The notes beneath the pieces were generated by a model. The model searched no databases. It was not told the origin of the DNA and saw only the letters and a program-made list of their open reading frames with translations. Positions 43,232 to 51,584 of a DNA stretch of 64,000 bases are shown here, piece by piece; the first letter of the stretch is position 1; every line of letters begins with the position of its first letter. Origin of the DNA: Candidatus Nanosynbacter sp. HMT-352 (GTDB taxonomy: Bacteria > Patescibacteriota > Saccharimonadia > Saccharimonadales > Saccharimonadaceae). The position numbers were made by a program, and so were the translations under genes. The DNA is taken from assembly GCF_022819345.1 (NCBI RefSeq), contig NZ_CP089288.1:372001-436000 (forward strand), given 5' to 3'.

Positions 43232-44018
43232 GAAATTAAAAAACCGTAAATGGTGGCTGATTTTGGCGCTTCCAGCTTGGGTTTATAGCGTATTTTTGGC
43301 GGTGGAAGTTGTTGTTTCATTGGCGGTCGGTGCTTTGGCAAAAATCGGCGTACCTCTCGGTTCTGTGAATCCAGTTGTTGTTAATACGGTGCTTTCGGTT
43401 GTCGTATATATTTTGTCGCTAATTATCGTGATTTCTGTACCGTTTTTGGTTAAGAAGCGCCGAACAACTTTGAGCGATTTGGGCGTGAATGATTGGCCGA
43501 CGTTTTTGGAAATATTCATCTCTCCGTTTGCTTTTGTGGCGTACTTTTTACTAACAATGGTTACAATGAGCATCGCTAGTGGTGTTTTCTTAGTGGACAT
43601 GCAGCAAAAGCAGGTTATACCGTTCAGTCAGAGTATGTTGGCGACTCATTGGCAATTTATCATGGCGTTTGTTGTGTTGGTGGTGCTGGCGCCGATTGTT
43701 GAGGAGCTTTTGTATCGCGGATATCTTTATGGCAAGTTGCGCAATTCTTTCTCAATTTGGCTGTCAATTATCGTAACAAGCATAGCGTTTGGCGCGGCAC
43801 ATCTTTGGGTTGGTCCAGATTCACCATTGCAATGGGCGGTGGCAGTTGATACATTTACTTTAAGCCTGGTGATGTGTGCGACCAGGGAATACACTGGCGC
43901 AATTTGGGTGCCGATTATGATGCATATGGCGAAAAACGGAATAGCTTTTTATTTCTTGTTTGTTAATACGGGCGCAATTAATCAGACAGAATCGTTATTG
44001 CCATTTATATTTATGTAA
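43212..44018 (+). CDS. CPBP family intramembrane glutamic endopeptidase
   Basis: A 268-residue membrane protein with about seven helices and the CPBP/Abi catalytic motifs: EELLYRG (EExxxR) near residue 160, then FGAAHLW and a later His/Asn pair in MMHMAKNG. The family includes the Rce1 prenyl proteases and bacteriocin self-immunity proteins. It overlaps the rseP end by 20 bases. The ATG at 43212 is preferred over the adjacent GTG. Confidence 0.88.
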   Translation: MLESSSKKLKNRKWWLILALPAWVYSVFLAVEVVVSLAVGALAKIGVPLGSVNPVVVNTVLSVVVYILSLIIVISVPFLVKKRRTTLSDLGVNDWPTFLEIFISPFAFVAYFLLTMVTMSIASGVFLVDMQQKQVIPFSQSMLATHWQFIMAFVVLVVLAPIVEELLYRGYLYGKLRNSFSIWLSIIVTSIAFGAAHLWVGPDSPLQWAVAVDTFTLSLVMCATREYTGAIWVPIMMHMAKNGIAFYFLFVNTGAINQTESLLPFIFM

Positions 44019-44029
44019 AGGAGAAAAAT

Positions 44030-45283
44030 ATGCGAATGACACAACTTTTTACTAAAACTTTGAAACAGGCACCAGCTGGCGAGGTTGCGCGAAATGCTCA
44101 GCTTTTGATTCGTGCTGGCTACGTACATAAAACGATGGCGGGCGTGTATTCGTTTTTACCATTGGGTTTGAGAGTTCTTGAGAATATTAAGCAAATTGCT
44201 CGCGAGGAAATGGGTAAAGTCGATAGCCAGGAATTGGTGATGAGTACTTTGCAGCGAAAGGAATTGTGGCAAGAAACTGGTCGCTGGAGTGATGAATTGG
44301 TCGACGTTTGGTTTAAGTCTAAATTGCAAGACGGCACGGATATAGGCTTTGGTTGGACGCACGAGGAGCCGATTGTTGATCTTCTTCGCAATTACTTAAA
44401 GAGCTACAAAGATTTGCCAATTAGCGTTTATCAATTCCAGAACAAATTGCGAAACGAACTTCGCGCTAAGAGTGGAATTATGCGTGGGCGTGAATTTGTG
44501 ATGAAGGATATGTATTCGATTCACGACAGCAAGGAGAGTTTGGACAGTTATTACAATTCGGTCATTGAGGCGTATAAGCGTTGTTATGACCGATTTGGGA
44601 TTGGCGATGAAACATATGTGACGTTTGCTTCTGGCGGCGCTTTCACGAAGTTTAGTCATGAGTTTCAGACGATTTGCGACGCTGGTGAGGATTATATTTA
44701 TCTTCATCGCGGTAAAAATATCGCTGTTAATGAGGAAGTTTTGGATGAGGCGATTAAGGAGCTTGGCGTTGATCGTAGCGAGTTAGAGAAAGTGAAAACT
44801 GCTGAAGTTGGCAATATCTTTAATTTCGGCACGCAGAAATCCGAAGAAATGAAGTTGGTATTTACTGATGGCGAAGGCAAAGAGCGATACGCTTATATGG
44901 GAAGTTATGGTATTGGAATTACGCGAGTTATGGGCGTGATTGTTGAGAAGTTTGCTGACGATAAAGGTTTGGTTTGGCCAGAAAATATTGCGCCGTTTAA
45001 GGTTCATATTGTTGCAATTGGTGAAAAAGGGCAGGAATTGGCGGGCAAGTTTTATGACGAGCTGGCTAATAGTGGCGTCGATGCGCTACTTGATGATCGC
45101 GACGAGCGTCCAGGTGTGAAATTTGCTGATTCTGAGCTAATGGGATTGCCGTGGCGGATAACGATTGGCGATCGAGCGATTGACGGTGATGGCTTGTTTG
45201 AATTGACGGAACGAGCAACTGGCGAAACGCGAAAAATGGATTATCAGCAATTGATGGATTTTTGCTTGAGTCGGCAAGGCTGA
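44030..45283 (+). CDS. proS: Prolyl-tRNA synthetase without the editing insertion
   Basis: A 417-residue class II synthetase with bacterial-type motif 1 (AGVYSFLPLGLRVLENI), motif 2 (FQNKLRNELRAKSGIMRGREF), motif 3 (GSYGIGITRVMG) and an anticodon domain. The about 180-residue INS editing domain that bacterial enzymes carry between motifs 2 and 3 is absent; only a short linker (about residues 225-265) is left. Mischarged Ala-tRNAPro must then be tolerated or edited in trans. Confidence 0.95.
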   Translation: MRMTQLFTKTLKQAPAGEVARNAQLLIRAGYVHKTMAGVYSFLPLGLRVLENIKQIAREEMGKVDSQELVMSTLQRKELWQETGRWSDELVDVWFKSKLQDGTDIGFGWTHEEPIVDLLRNYLKSYKDLPISVYQFQNKLRNELRAKSGIMRGREFVMKDMYSIHDSKESLDSYYNSVIEAYKRCYDRFGIGDETYVTFASGGAFTKFSHEFQTICDAGEDYIYLHRGKNIAVNEEVLDEAIKELGVDRSELEKVKTAEVGNIFNFGTQKSEEMKLVFTDGEGKERYAYMGSYGIGITRVMGVIVEKFADDKGLVWPENIAPFKVHIVAIGEKGQELAGKFYDELANSGVDALLDDRDERPGVKFADSELMGLPWRITIGDRAIDGDGLFELTERATGETRKMDYQQLMDFCLSRQG

Positions 45284-45288
45284 TCATA

Positions 45289-45317
45289 TTGACATAATAA
45301 ATAGCGATTGATATACT
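45289..45317 (+). promoter_or_regulatory. greA promoter with long leader
   Basis: TTGACA (45289-45294), a 17-bp spacer and TATACT (45312-45317). The start is about 85-90 nt before the ATG, and the leader has a small CACTA/TAGTG hairpin (about 45349-45362) and AGGAGG. No known riboswitch is recognised. Confidence 0.65.
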
Positions 45318-45409
45318 CAGATAGACTTAATCAAGACTAATTAAAAACACTATATTTAGTGTAGATCGTAAGACTAATACCACTACATACAGTAGAGGAG
45401 GAAATTTTT

Positions 45410-45865
45410 ATGAAAAAAACTTATCAAATTACAGAAGCTGGGAAGGCTGATTTAGAAAAAGAATTGGCAGAATTGAAGGGGCGACGCGGTGAGATTGCTG
45501 AGAAAATTGCGGCAGCGCGAGATTTTGGCGACTTGAGCGAAAACGCGGAATATGACGCTGCACGCGAAGAGCAAGGCTTGGTGGAAACGCGAATTTTGGA
45601 AATTGAAGATATTCTGCAGAACGCCGAAATTATTAAATCCAACGGCAGCTCAAGCGTTGGTTTGGGTAGTACGGTCGAATTGCAATGCCCAGAAAGAACT
45701 GTATCTTACACGGTGGTTGGGCCAGTTGAAGCCGATCCATTGGCTGGGCGAATCTCAGATCAGTCGCCAATTGGTAAAGAATTGATTGGTAAGAAAATCG
45801 GTGACGAAGTGACGATTAAAACGCCAAAAGCCGAAATTACCTACATTATTAAGTCGATATCTTAA
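45410..45865 (+). CDS. greA: Transcript cleavage factor GreA
   Basis: A 151-residue factor that rescues backtracked RNA polymerase. The N-terminal coiled coil has the acidic tip in DFGDLSENAEYDAAREEQ (the two acids that hold Mg), followed by an FKBP-like C-terminal domain (DPLAGRISDQSPIGKELIGKK). Preceded by AGGAGG. Confidence 0.96.
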   Translation: MKKTYQITEAGKADLEKELAELKGRRGEIAEKIAAARDFGDLSENAEYDAAREEQGLVETRILEIEDILQNAEIIKSNGSSSVGLGSTVELQCPERTVSYTVVGPVEADPLAGRISDQSPIGKELIGKKIGDEVTIKTPKAEITYIIKSIS

Positions 45866-45895
45866 GTCTGGCGAGATCTGCCGCGCATAATGTGC

Positions 45896-45901
45896 TATAA
45901 T
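45896..45901 (+). promoter_or_regulatory. lysS -10 box
   Basis: TATAAT 10 nt before the lysS ATG. Confidence 0.55.
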
Positions 45902-45911
45902 TATCTCTGTT

Positions 45912-47414
45912 ATGGCTACACTTCAAGATTATCGCAATGAACGACTACGAAAACTGGAAACGTTACGTCAATTAGGCGTTGAACCGTATCCAGCAAAATC
46001 AGAACGAACTCACACTTGTGCTGAGGTTTTGTCTAAGTACGATGAGCTAGCTGGTAAGGAAGTTGTTGTTGCGGGTCGCGTGGCATCTATTCGCAGTTTT
46101 GGCAAATTGGCGTTTATTAAATTACGCGATCAATCTGGCGATGTGCAGCTTTACTTGCAGCGTGATGACGTGGCGGAATTAGATGCTGCGCGCGGTGTGC
46201 TTGGAATGAAGCAGCTTAAATTGCTAGACACGGGCGATTTTATCGAGGCGAAGGGCGTAATGACCACCACGCAAACGGGTGAAAAGTCCGTTGGTGTGCG
46301 CAAGATCAGACTATTGACTAAATCGTTGAGGCCAATGCCAGAAAAATTAGAGAACAAGGAAGAGCGCTTGCGCCGACGTTATGTTGATATGAATGTCAAT
46401 CCCGAAGTTCGCGAGCGATTCATTCGCCGAAGTAAGTTTTGGCAAGCAACGCGAGATTATTTGAATAGTCATGGATTCATTGAGATTAATGTTCCTGTTT
46501 TGGAGCACACAACTGGCGGTGCGGACGCGAACCCATTTGTGACGCATATGGATGCACTGGGCGATCAGCAGTTTTATTTGCGAATTAGTCATGAATTGCC
46601 ATTGAAGCGATTGATTGGCGCTGGATTTGAGAAAGTTTATGATCTCGGTCCGCGTTTTCGCAATGAAAATTACTCGGACGAGCATTTGCCGGAGCATATT
46701 GCTATGGAGTGGTACGCGGCTTACTGGGACTGGAAGCAGGGAATGCGTTTTATGGAGTCGATGTATAAAGATGTGCTTCAGAAGACTTTTGGCACTTTGC
46801 AATTCCAATTGGGCAAGTTCAACGTCGATATGAGTGGTGAGTGGGAAGTTTGGGATTACGCTGAAGTTATTCGCAAGCATTACGGAATCGACGTTTATAA
46901 CACGACAATTGAAGAAGTTGCCGCTAAACTGAAAGAGTATAATTTGGAAGTCGAAAAAACTGACTCTATTCCGCGCAGCATTGATAAATTATGGAAGAAT
47001 ATTCGTAAAGATGTTGCTGGTCCGGTTTGGTTGGTGAACACGCCGAAGTTTATTAGTCCGCTGTCAAAGACTAATCCGGAAAATCCAGAGACGGTGGAGC
47101 GTTTTCAGCCGGTGATCGCTGGTTCGGAATTGGGTAATGGATTCTCTGAGCTTAATGATCCGATTGACCAGCTAAATCGTTTTCTTGAGCAGCAGCAAAT
47201 GCGTGACGCTGGTGATGAAGAGGCGATGATGCTTGATATTGATTACGTTGAGATGTTGGAATATGGAATGCCGCCGGCTTGTGGTTGGGGTTATTCTGAG
47301 CGAGTATTCTGGATTTTCGAGGGCGTTACAGCGCGTGAAGGTGTGCCGTTTCCGCAGCTTAAGAGTGAAATTGACGAAACAACTCGGGCGATTTATCCGC
47401 AAGTCAACTTGTAA
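45912..47414 (+). CDS. lysS: Lysyl-tRNA synthetase, class II
   Basis: A 500-residue enzyme. The N-terminal OB anticodon-binding domain (VVVAGRVASIRSFGKLAFIKL) precedes motif 2 (PRFRNENYSDEHLPEHIAMEW) and motif 3 (ACGWGYSERVFWIFEG). Motif 3 is less canonical than usual, and there is an extra acidic segment around residues 320-380. Single-gene unit followed by a leaderless mini-ORF. Confidence 0.93.
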   Translation: MATLQDYRNERLRKLETLRQLGVEPYPAKSERTHTCAEVLSKYDELAGKEVVVAGRVASIRSFGKLAFIKLRDQSGDVQLYLQRDDVAELDAARGVLGMKQLKLLDTGDFIEAKGVMTTTQTGEKSVGVRKIRLLTKSLRPMPEKLENKEERLRRRYVDMNVNPEVRERFIRRSKFWQATRDYLNSHGFIEINVPVLEHTTGGADANPFVTHMDALGDQQFYLRISHELPLKRLIGAGFEKVYDLGPRFRNENYSDEHLPEHIAMEWYAAYWDWKQGMRFMESMYKDVLQKTFGTLQFQLGKFNVDMSGEWEVWDYAEVIRKHYGIDVYNTTIEEVAAKLKEYNLEVEKTDSIPRSIDKLWKNIRKDVAGPVWLVNTPKFISPLSKTNPENPETVERFQPVIAGSELGNGFSELNDPIDQLNRFLEQQQMRDAGDEEAMMLDIDYVEMLEYGMPPACGWGYSERVFWIFEGVTAREGVPFPQLKSEIDETTRAIYPQVNL

Positions 47415-47420
47415 TTTTGC

Positions 47421-47426
47421 TATAAT
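47421..47426 (+). promoter_or_regulatory. -10 box of the mini-ORF and CNNM gene
   Basis: TATAAT ending 7 nt before the ATG at 47434. Confidence 0.6.
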
Positions 47427-47433
47427 TAAGGAT

Positions 47434-47502
47434 ATGGATTTTTTATTGGAGTTATTTTCTGACACGCTAGCTTCGTTTGCGGTTAAGGGTGAAAGGTTGT
47501 GA
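47434..47502 (+). CDS. Leaderless 22-codon mini-ORF upstream of the CNNM gene
   Basis: An ATG 7 nt behind TATAAT opens a 22-residue frame (MDFLLELFSDTLASFAVKGE, Arg-Leu, stop). The stop TGA (47500-47502) is two bases before the ATG of the next gene, and the codons for Gly-Glu-Arg contain the AAAGG that would serve as its ribosome-binding site. It is likely a leader cistron that couples translation. Conservation is unknown. Confidence 0.45.
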   Translation: MDFLLELFSDTLASFAVKGERL

Positions 47503-47504
47503 TT

Positions 47505-48458
47505 ATGTCTGATGTTTTATTATGGCTGGCGGCGACTGTTTTATTGGCGCTTTCTGGGCTATTTTCCGGTCTGAATATTGGTTTAATGATGGCGCGACCT
47601 GATGACTTGAAGCGAAAAGCCAGGCAGGGCGACAAAATTGCGGCACGGGTGTATCGATATCGAAAAGACGGTTATTATTTGATTTTCTGTATTTTGCTTG
47701 GTAACGTCGGCGTGAATACCGCGATGTCAATTTTGCTGGGAAATATGACAAATGGCGTGGTTGGTGGTTTGATTGCGACGCTCCTTATCACGATGTTTGG
47801 CGAGATTTTGCCGCAGGCGATTTTCTCGCAGCGTGGATATCGATTTGTGCGATATTTCTTTTGGTTGCTTGATGTAATTTACGTGCTATTTTGGCCGCTT
47901 GCTCAGCCGATGTCGAAATTGTTGAATTGCTGGCTAGGTAAGGAAACGCCGCAATTATATTCTCATCAGGAGCTGGAGGAGATTATTCACGAGCACGCCG
48001 TTAGGTCGGATAGCCCGGTTGATTATGACGAAAGCCGCATTGCTGCGGGTGCGTTGCAGTTTAGCAAAAAGACGGCTGGCGATTTGGTTACGCCGATGAG
48101 TGAGGTTTTTGTCGTGGATTTGGATGACGAGTTAGATGCTACACTTTTGGCGCAAATAAAGCACGCTGGACATTCACGAATTCCAGTTCAGTCTGACGGG
48201 GAATTGGTCGGAGTTTTATACGTGAAGGATGTCGTTGGACGAGATTTGCCGTTGCCAATTAGCCAATTGTACCGCGATAAAATTTATGATATTGACAAGA
48301 GGTCGCGCCTGGACACAGTCTTAAGTCGATTCATTCAAACGCACAATCATTTGTTTGTGGTGATGGACGATGAGATGGAGCTGGGAATTATTACGCTGGA
48401 AGACGTGATTGAAGAGATTCTGGACCAAGAGATTGAAGATGAGTATGATGAGGAATAA
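47505..48458 (+). CDS. CNNM/HlyC-type membrane protein with CBS domains
   Basis: A 317-residue protein starting at the ATG at 47505. The N-terminal DUF21 region has three to four helices (LFSGLNIGLM, then FGEILPQAIFSQRG with the conserved EILPQ). A CBS pair follows (LVTPMSEVFVVD, HSRIPVQSDGELVGVLYVKD, and LFVVMDDEMELGIITLEDVIEEILDQEIEDEYDEE). Related proteins (CorC, CNNM) move or sense Mg. There is no C-terminal CorC_HlyC domain. Confidence 0.9.
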   Translation: MSDVLLWLAATVLLALSGLFSGLNIGLMMARPDDLKRKARQGDKIAARVYRYRKDGYYLIFCILLGNVGVNTAMSILLGNMTNGVVGGLIATLLITMFGEILPQAIFSQRGYRFVRYFFWLLDVIYVLFWPLAQPMSKLLNCWLGKETPQLYSHQELEEIIHEHAVRSDSPVDYDESRIAAGALQFSKKTAGDLVTPMSEVFVVDLDDELDATLLAQIKHAGHSRIPVQSDGELVGVLYVKDVVGRDLPLPISQLYRDKIYDIDKRSRLDTVLSRFIQTHNHLFVVMDDEMELGIITLEDVIEEILDQEIEDEYDEE

Positions 48459-48481
48459 GATTAAATTGAGGAGGTCATAAA

Positions 48482-49132
48482 ATGTCTGAAGAATATAATA
48501 ATGGAGTGCCTGATAGATTACGACAAGTTACAACAGAGACAATGTCTCCTGAGGTATTATACACACTCGATACTTATCCAGACGTATCGCCGCAGGATGT
48601 GATGTATATTGATGAGTCTAGGGCAGAGGGAAGTGGTCGTCTAATTATCAGTAAAGGACAATCTGTTAAGCTACTTGAGGAGGCTGATCTGCCTACGTCT
48701 AATTTGGTGGTGCTGATGAGTGTATGGCAGAGAAATGATCAAGGTGATTTGTGTCGTGGTATTATCGCCGATTGTCGATTTTATAGCGGACGCTTTGATG
48801 CTGAGTATGGCGACGAAGAGACTGATGATTACGATGGAATTGATGATGAAATCTACAATAAGGACGACGAGCAGGTTATCTCCGCAGTAATTGATTACGG
48901 AGATGATGAAGAAGTCAAGATTTGGGGAGATCCGACGTTTTTTGATGCTGCTAGATATATGGCTGGTTTGGTAGATAATGAGTCGATAGAGAAAAACGGG
49001 GTTGTTGCGGGCAGTCACGAGATTCAGGACAGTGTGAACGACGGCGGGTTGCGGGAGCGTGTGAGTACTGAGCCTTTTTATAAGCGCGCGCTTAATGGCT
49101 TGGCGAAGATAGTTAAAGCTAGGCGAAAATAG
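48482..49132 (+). CDS. Acidic hypothetical protein
   Basis: A 216-residue protein with an Asp/Glu/Tyr-rich stretch (residues about 115-150, DDYDGIDDEIYNKDDEQ) and a basic end (NGLAKIVKARRK). No membrane segment and no family recognised. A strong AGGAGG is present, 23 bases after the CNNM gene, so it may be co-transcribed. The charge pattern suggests binding to a basic partner, but there is no evidence for which. Confidence 0.65.
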   Translation: MSEEYNNGVPDRLRQVTTETMSPEVLYTLDTYPDVSPQDVMYIDESRAEGSGRLIISKGQSVKLLEEADLPTSNLVVLMSVWQRNDQGDLCRGIIADCRFYSGRFDAEYGDEETDDYDGIDDEIYNKDDEQVISAVIDYGDDEEVKIWGDPTFFDAARYMAGLVDNESIEKNGVVAGSHEIQDSVNDGGLRERVSTEPFYKRALNGLAKIVKARRK

Positions 49133-49187
49133 CGATCTCTAAGCTGACAGAGCCTGCGATTTTTTGAATATTATTTTCAAAAATACC

Positions 49188-49231
49188 TTGACTATTTAAG
49201 GTACCTTGTATAACATAGTACTATGTATAGT
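49188..49231 (+). promoter_or_regulatory. Promoter with palindromic operator, probable PadR site
   Basis: TTGACT (49188-49193) and TATAAC (49209-49214), with a perfect 14-bp palindrome ACATAGTACTATGT at 49213-49226 overlapping the -10 and start region. A shorter palindrome AAGGTACCTT lies at 49198-49207. PadR regulators bind ACAT/ATGT-type palindromes, and a PadR gene is third in this operon. Confidence 0.65.
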
Positions 49232-49251
49232 AAATCAACAAGGAGCTTAAT

Positions 49252-50541
49252 GTGAGAAGAATTGACATTATTAAACGCGCCGGTCGAAATTTGGGGCAAT
49301 CAAAAGGCCGCACGATTTTAACCGCGCTGGCGATTTCAGTCGGAGCATTTACGATTGGATTGGCGCTGATGGCTGGAGAAGGTGGCCGTCTGTATACAAA
49401 CAGTCTGGTCGACGCGGCTGGTGATAAAAAATCCGTTTCGGTCTATAAAAAAGTGACCTCGTCAGGATCTGATAGTAATCTTCCGGAATATAGCGACTCG
49501 GAAGATACGGAAAATAGTCAATCTAAGGCGATAGAGAAATATTCGATGACTGATAACGACGTGAAAAAAATACAGAAAATCCCGCACGTGGAAAAAGTGA
49601 CGCCAGCTTATTCTATGTATGGAGTTTTATATGTCAAAAGTTCGGCAAGCGACAAGAAATTCGTGCCTAGCGTAACTGTGAAGTTTGATAAAACTCGAAT
49701 GAAGTTTGCAGCTGGTGATTTGGATAATTTTATGCCGAAAAAGGGTGAAGTTGTTATTTCAGAATCTTACGTGAAAAAAATGGGATTCAGTGATGCAAAA
49801 TCAGCAATTGGGCAAACGATTACACTAGGATTGCAAAAAGGAACTTCATCAAGCAAGGGTGCTGACAAGGAAATATCTCTGAAAGTCGCAGCAGTCGATA
49901 AACCTTCGGATACGATCCTGTTTTACCAGCCGACTGTGCGCGTTTCTGTGGACGACGCTAAGGATATTTACGACTTTAGTCACCCTAAAGATTTGCCTAA
50001 TGAATATTCTTACGTAATTGCGTCAGTTGATGATGAGAAAAATGTTGAGGCAGTGAAGAATGAGCTTGGCAAGGATTATGAGTCGTATTCGATTCAGGAC
50101 ACGCAAAAAGTTATTTTAACTTTTGTGAATGTGGCTCAAATGGCGCTGATTGGGTTTGGCGGCTTGGCGCTTTTGGCGAGTGTTTTTGGGATTATTAACA
50201 CAATGTACATTTCGGTTTTGGAGCGAACTAGTCAGATTGGGCTAATGAAAGCTTTGGGAATGCGAGGTCGCGATATTGGTAAAATGTTTAGATATGAAGC
50301 GGCGTGGGTTGGACTTCTTGGTGGCTTAATTGGTGTTGGATTAGCAAGTTTGATGTCACTACTTAATCCTATGATTGCTAGTTTACTGAAATTGGAGCAA
50401 GGTACGAATCTATTGGTCGTTAATCCTCTGCAAATGGGACTTTTGATAATCGGACTAATGGTTATGGCGGTACTTTCTGGCTGGCTGCCGAGCCGCAAGG
50501 CAACAAAATTAGATCCAATTGAAGCGTTAAGGACGGAATAG
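49252..50541 (+). CDS. MacB/FtsX-like ABC transporter permease
   Basis: A 429-residue protein starting at GTG behind AAGGAG. One N-terminal membrane helix (ILTALAISVGAFTIGLALM), a large extracytoplasmic MacB-PCD-like domain with Ser/Lys-rich parts, and three C-terminal helices (ALIGFGGLALLASVFGIINT, AAWVGLLGGLIGVGLASLM, LGLLIIGLMVMAVLSGWLPS-like), ending in the family's SRKATKLDPIEALRTE. Exports a peptide, drug or lipid, or controls a cell-wall enzyme. First gene of the ABC-PadR-PspC operon. Confidence 0.88.
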   Translation: MRRIDIIKRAGRNLGQSKGRTILTALAISVGAFTIGLALMAGEGGRLYTNSLVDAAGDKKSVSVYKKVTSSGSDSNLPEYSDSEDTENSQSKAIEKYSMTDNDVKKIQKIPHVEKVTPAYSMYGVLYVKSSASDKKFVPSVTVKFDKTRMKFAAGDLDNFMPKKGEVVISESYVKKMGFSDAKSAIGQTITLGLQKGTSSSKGADKEISLKVAAVDKPSDTILFYQPTVRVSVDDAKDIYDFSHPKDLPNEYSYVIASVDDEKNVEAVKNELGKDYESYSIQDTQKVILTFVNVAQMALIGFGGLALLASVFGIINTMYISVLERTSQIGLMKALGMRGRDIGKMFRYEAAWVGLLGGLIGVGLASLMSLLNPMIASLLKLEQGTNLLVVNPLQMGLLIIGLMVMAVLSGWLPSRKATKLDPIEALRTE

Positions 50542-50551
50542 GAGAGTTGTT

Positions 50552-51250
50552 ATGATTGAGCTTAAAAATGTGACGAAAATTTACGGCAAAAAGAAGAACC
50601 AATTTGTGGCGCTAAATGATGTGAGCTTGCGGATTCCAACGGGTGTGAGCGTGGCGATTTTGGGAAAATCTGGTTCGGGAAAATCAACGCTGATGCACGC
50701 AATTTCCGGCCTGGATCGACCACAGCAAGGTGAGGTGATTATTGACGGTCAGGATATTCTGAAATTGAAACAAAAGCAAGTTGACGAGTTCCGCGCGAGA
50801 AAAATAGGTTTTATTTTCCAGAGTTTCTTTGTTCAGGGCAATGAAAGCGTGGCGGACAATGTGAGTTTGCCGCTGGAAATTGTGAAAATGCCAAGGGGTT
50901 TGAGGGAAAGTAAGATCAATGAAGCGCTGAAGGCGGTGGACTTGTACGAGAAGCGCAAGAATCGTGCGAAGGATTTGTCGGGCGGTCAGAAGCAACGTTT
51001 GGCGATTGCTCGGGCAATTGTCGGCAGTCCTCAGATTATTTTTGCGGACGAACCTACGGGAAATTTGGATAGCGAAACTGGCGCGAAGGTGGAAGAATTG
51101 CTGTTCAATTACAACAAGCAAGAAGGCGCAACGCTGATTATCGTGACGCACGACGTTGATTTGGCTAAGAAATGCGATTATCAAATTCTGATCAAAGACG
51201 GCAAAATTAAGGGTTCTAATATACCGAAAGAAGGCAAGAGTGGACGTTGA
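50552..51250 (+). CDS. MacB/LolD-type ABC transporter ATPase
   Basis: A 232-residue ATPase partner of the permease. Walker A GKSGSGKST, Q-loop in FIFQSFFV, signature LSGGQKQRLAIARA, Walker B IIFADEPTG and H-loop VTHDVD are all intact. A GGAGAG Shine-Dalgarno is present. It overlaps the PadR gene by 11 bases. Confidence 0.94.
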   Translation: MIELKNVTKIYGKKKNQFVALNDVSLRIPTGVSVAILGKSGSGKSTLMHAISGLDRPQQGEVIIDGQDILKLKQKQVDEFRARKIGFIFQSFFVQGNESVADNVSLPLEIVKMPRGLRESKINEALKAVDLYEKRKNRAKDLSGGQKQRLAIARAIVGSPQIIFADEPTGNLDSETGAKVEELLFNYNKQEGATLIIVTHDVDLAKKCDYQILIKDGKIKGSNIPKEGKSGR

Positions 51251-51584
51251 TAGCTATGCGGAAAGCTTGGCGGTCCAATTGCGAAAAGGATTTTTGGTTT
51301 ACTGCGTTTTACTGGTTTGTTCTAATAAAGCGCAGTACGCCGGCGACATCGTTAAGCAATTGAACGATTCGAACTTAACGGTGGTCGAAGGTACGATTTA
51401 TCCGCTGCTGAATAGGCTGCAGAAAGACGGATATTTGCAACACGAATGGCAGGAAAGCGAGCAAGGTCCGCCGCGAAAATATTATTCATTGACAGATCAC
51501 GGCGATCAATTGATTCACGAACTTAAAGATCGCATAAATATGCTAAATAATTCGCTTGATAACTTAGAGAAAGGAACAAAATAA
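51240..51584 (+). CDS. PadR family transcription regulator
   Basis: A 114-residue wHTH protein starting at GTG. The PadR pattern is clear: LRKGFLVYCVLLVCSNKAQYAGDIVKQL, then VVEGTIYPLLNRLQKDGYLQHEW and GPPRKYYSLTDHG, with a short C-terminal helix (the PadR-s2 type). PadR proteins often repress their own ABC exporter operon and release on drug binding; the palindrome at 49213 is the likely site. Confidence 0.92.
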   Translation: MDVDSYAESLAVQLRKGFLVYCVLLVCSNKAQYAGDIVKQLNDSNLTVVEGTIYPLLNRLQKDGYLQHEWQESEQGPPRKYYSLTDHGDQLIHELKDRINMLNNSLDNLEKGTK

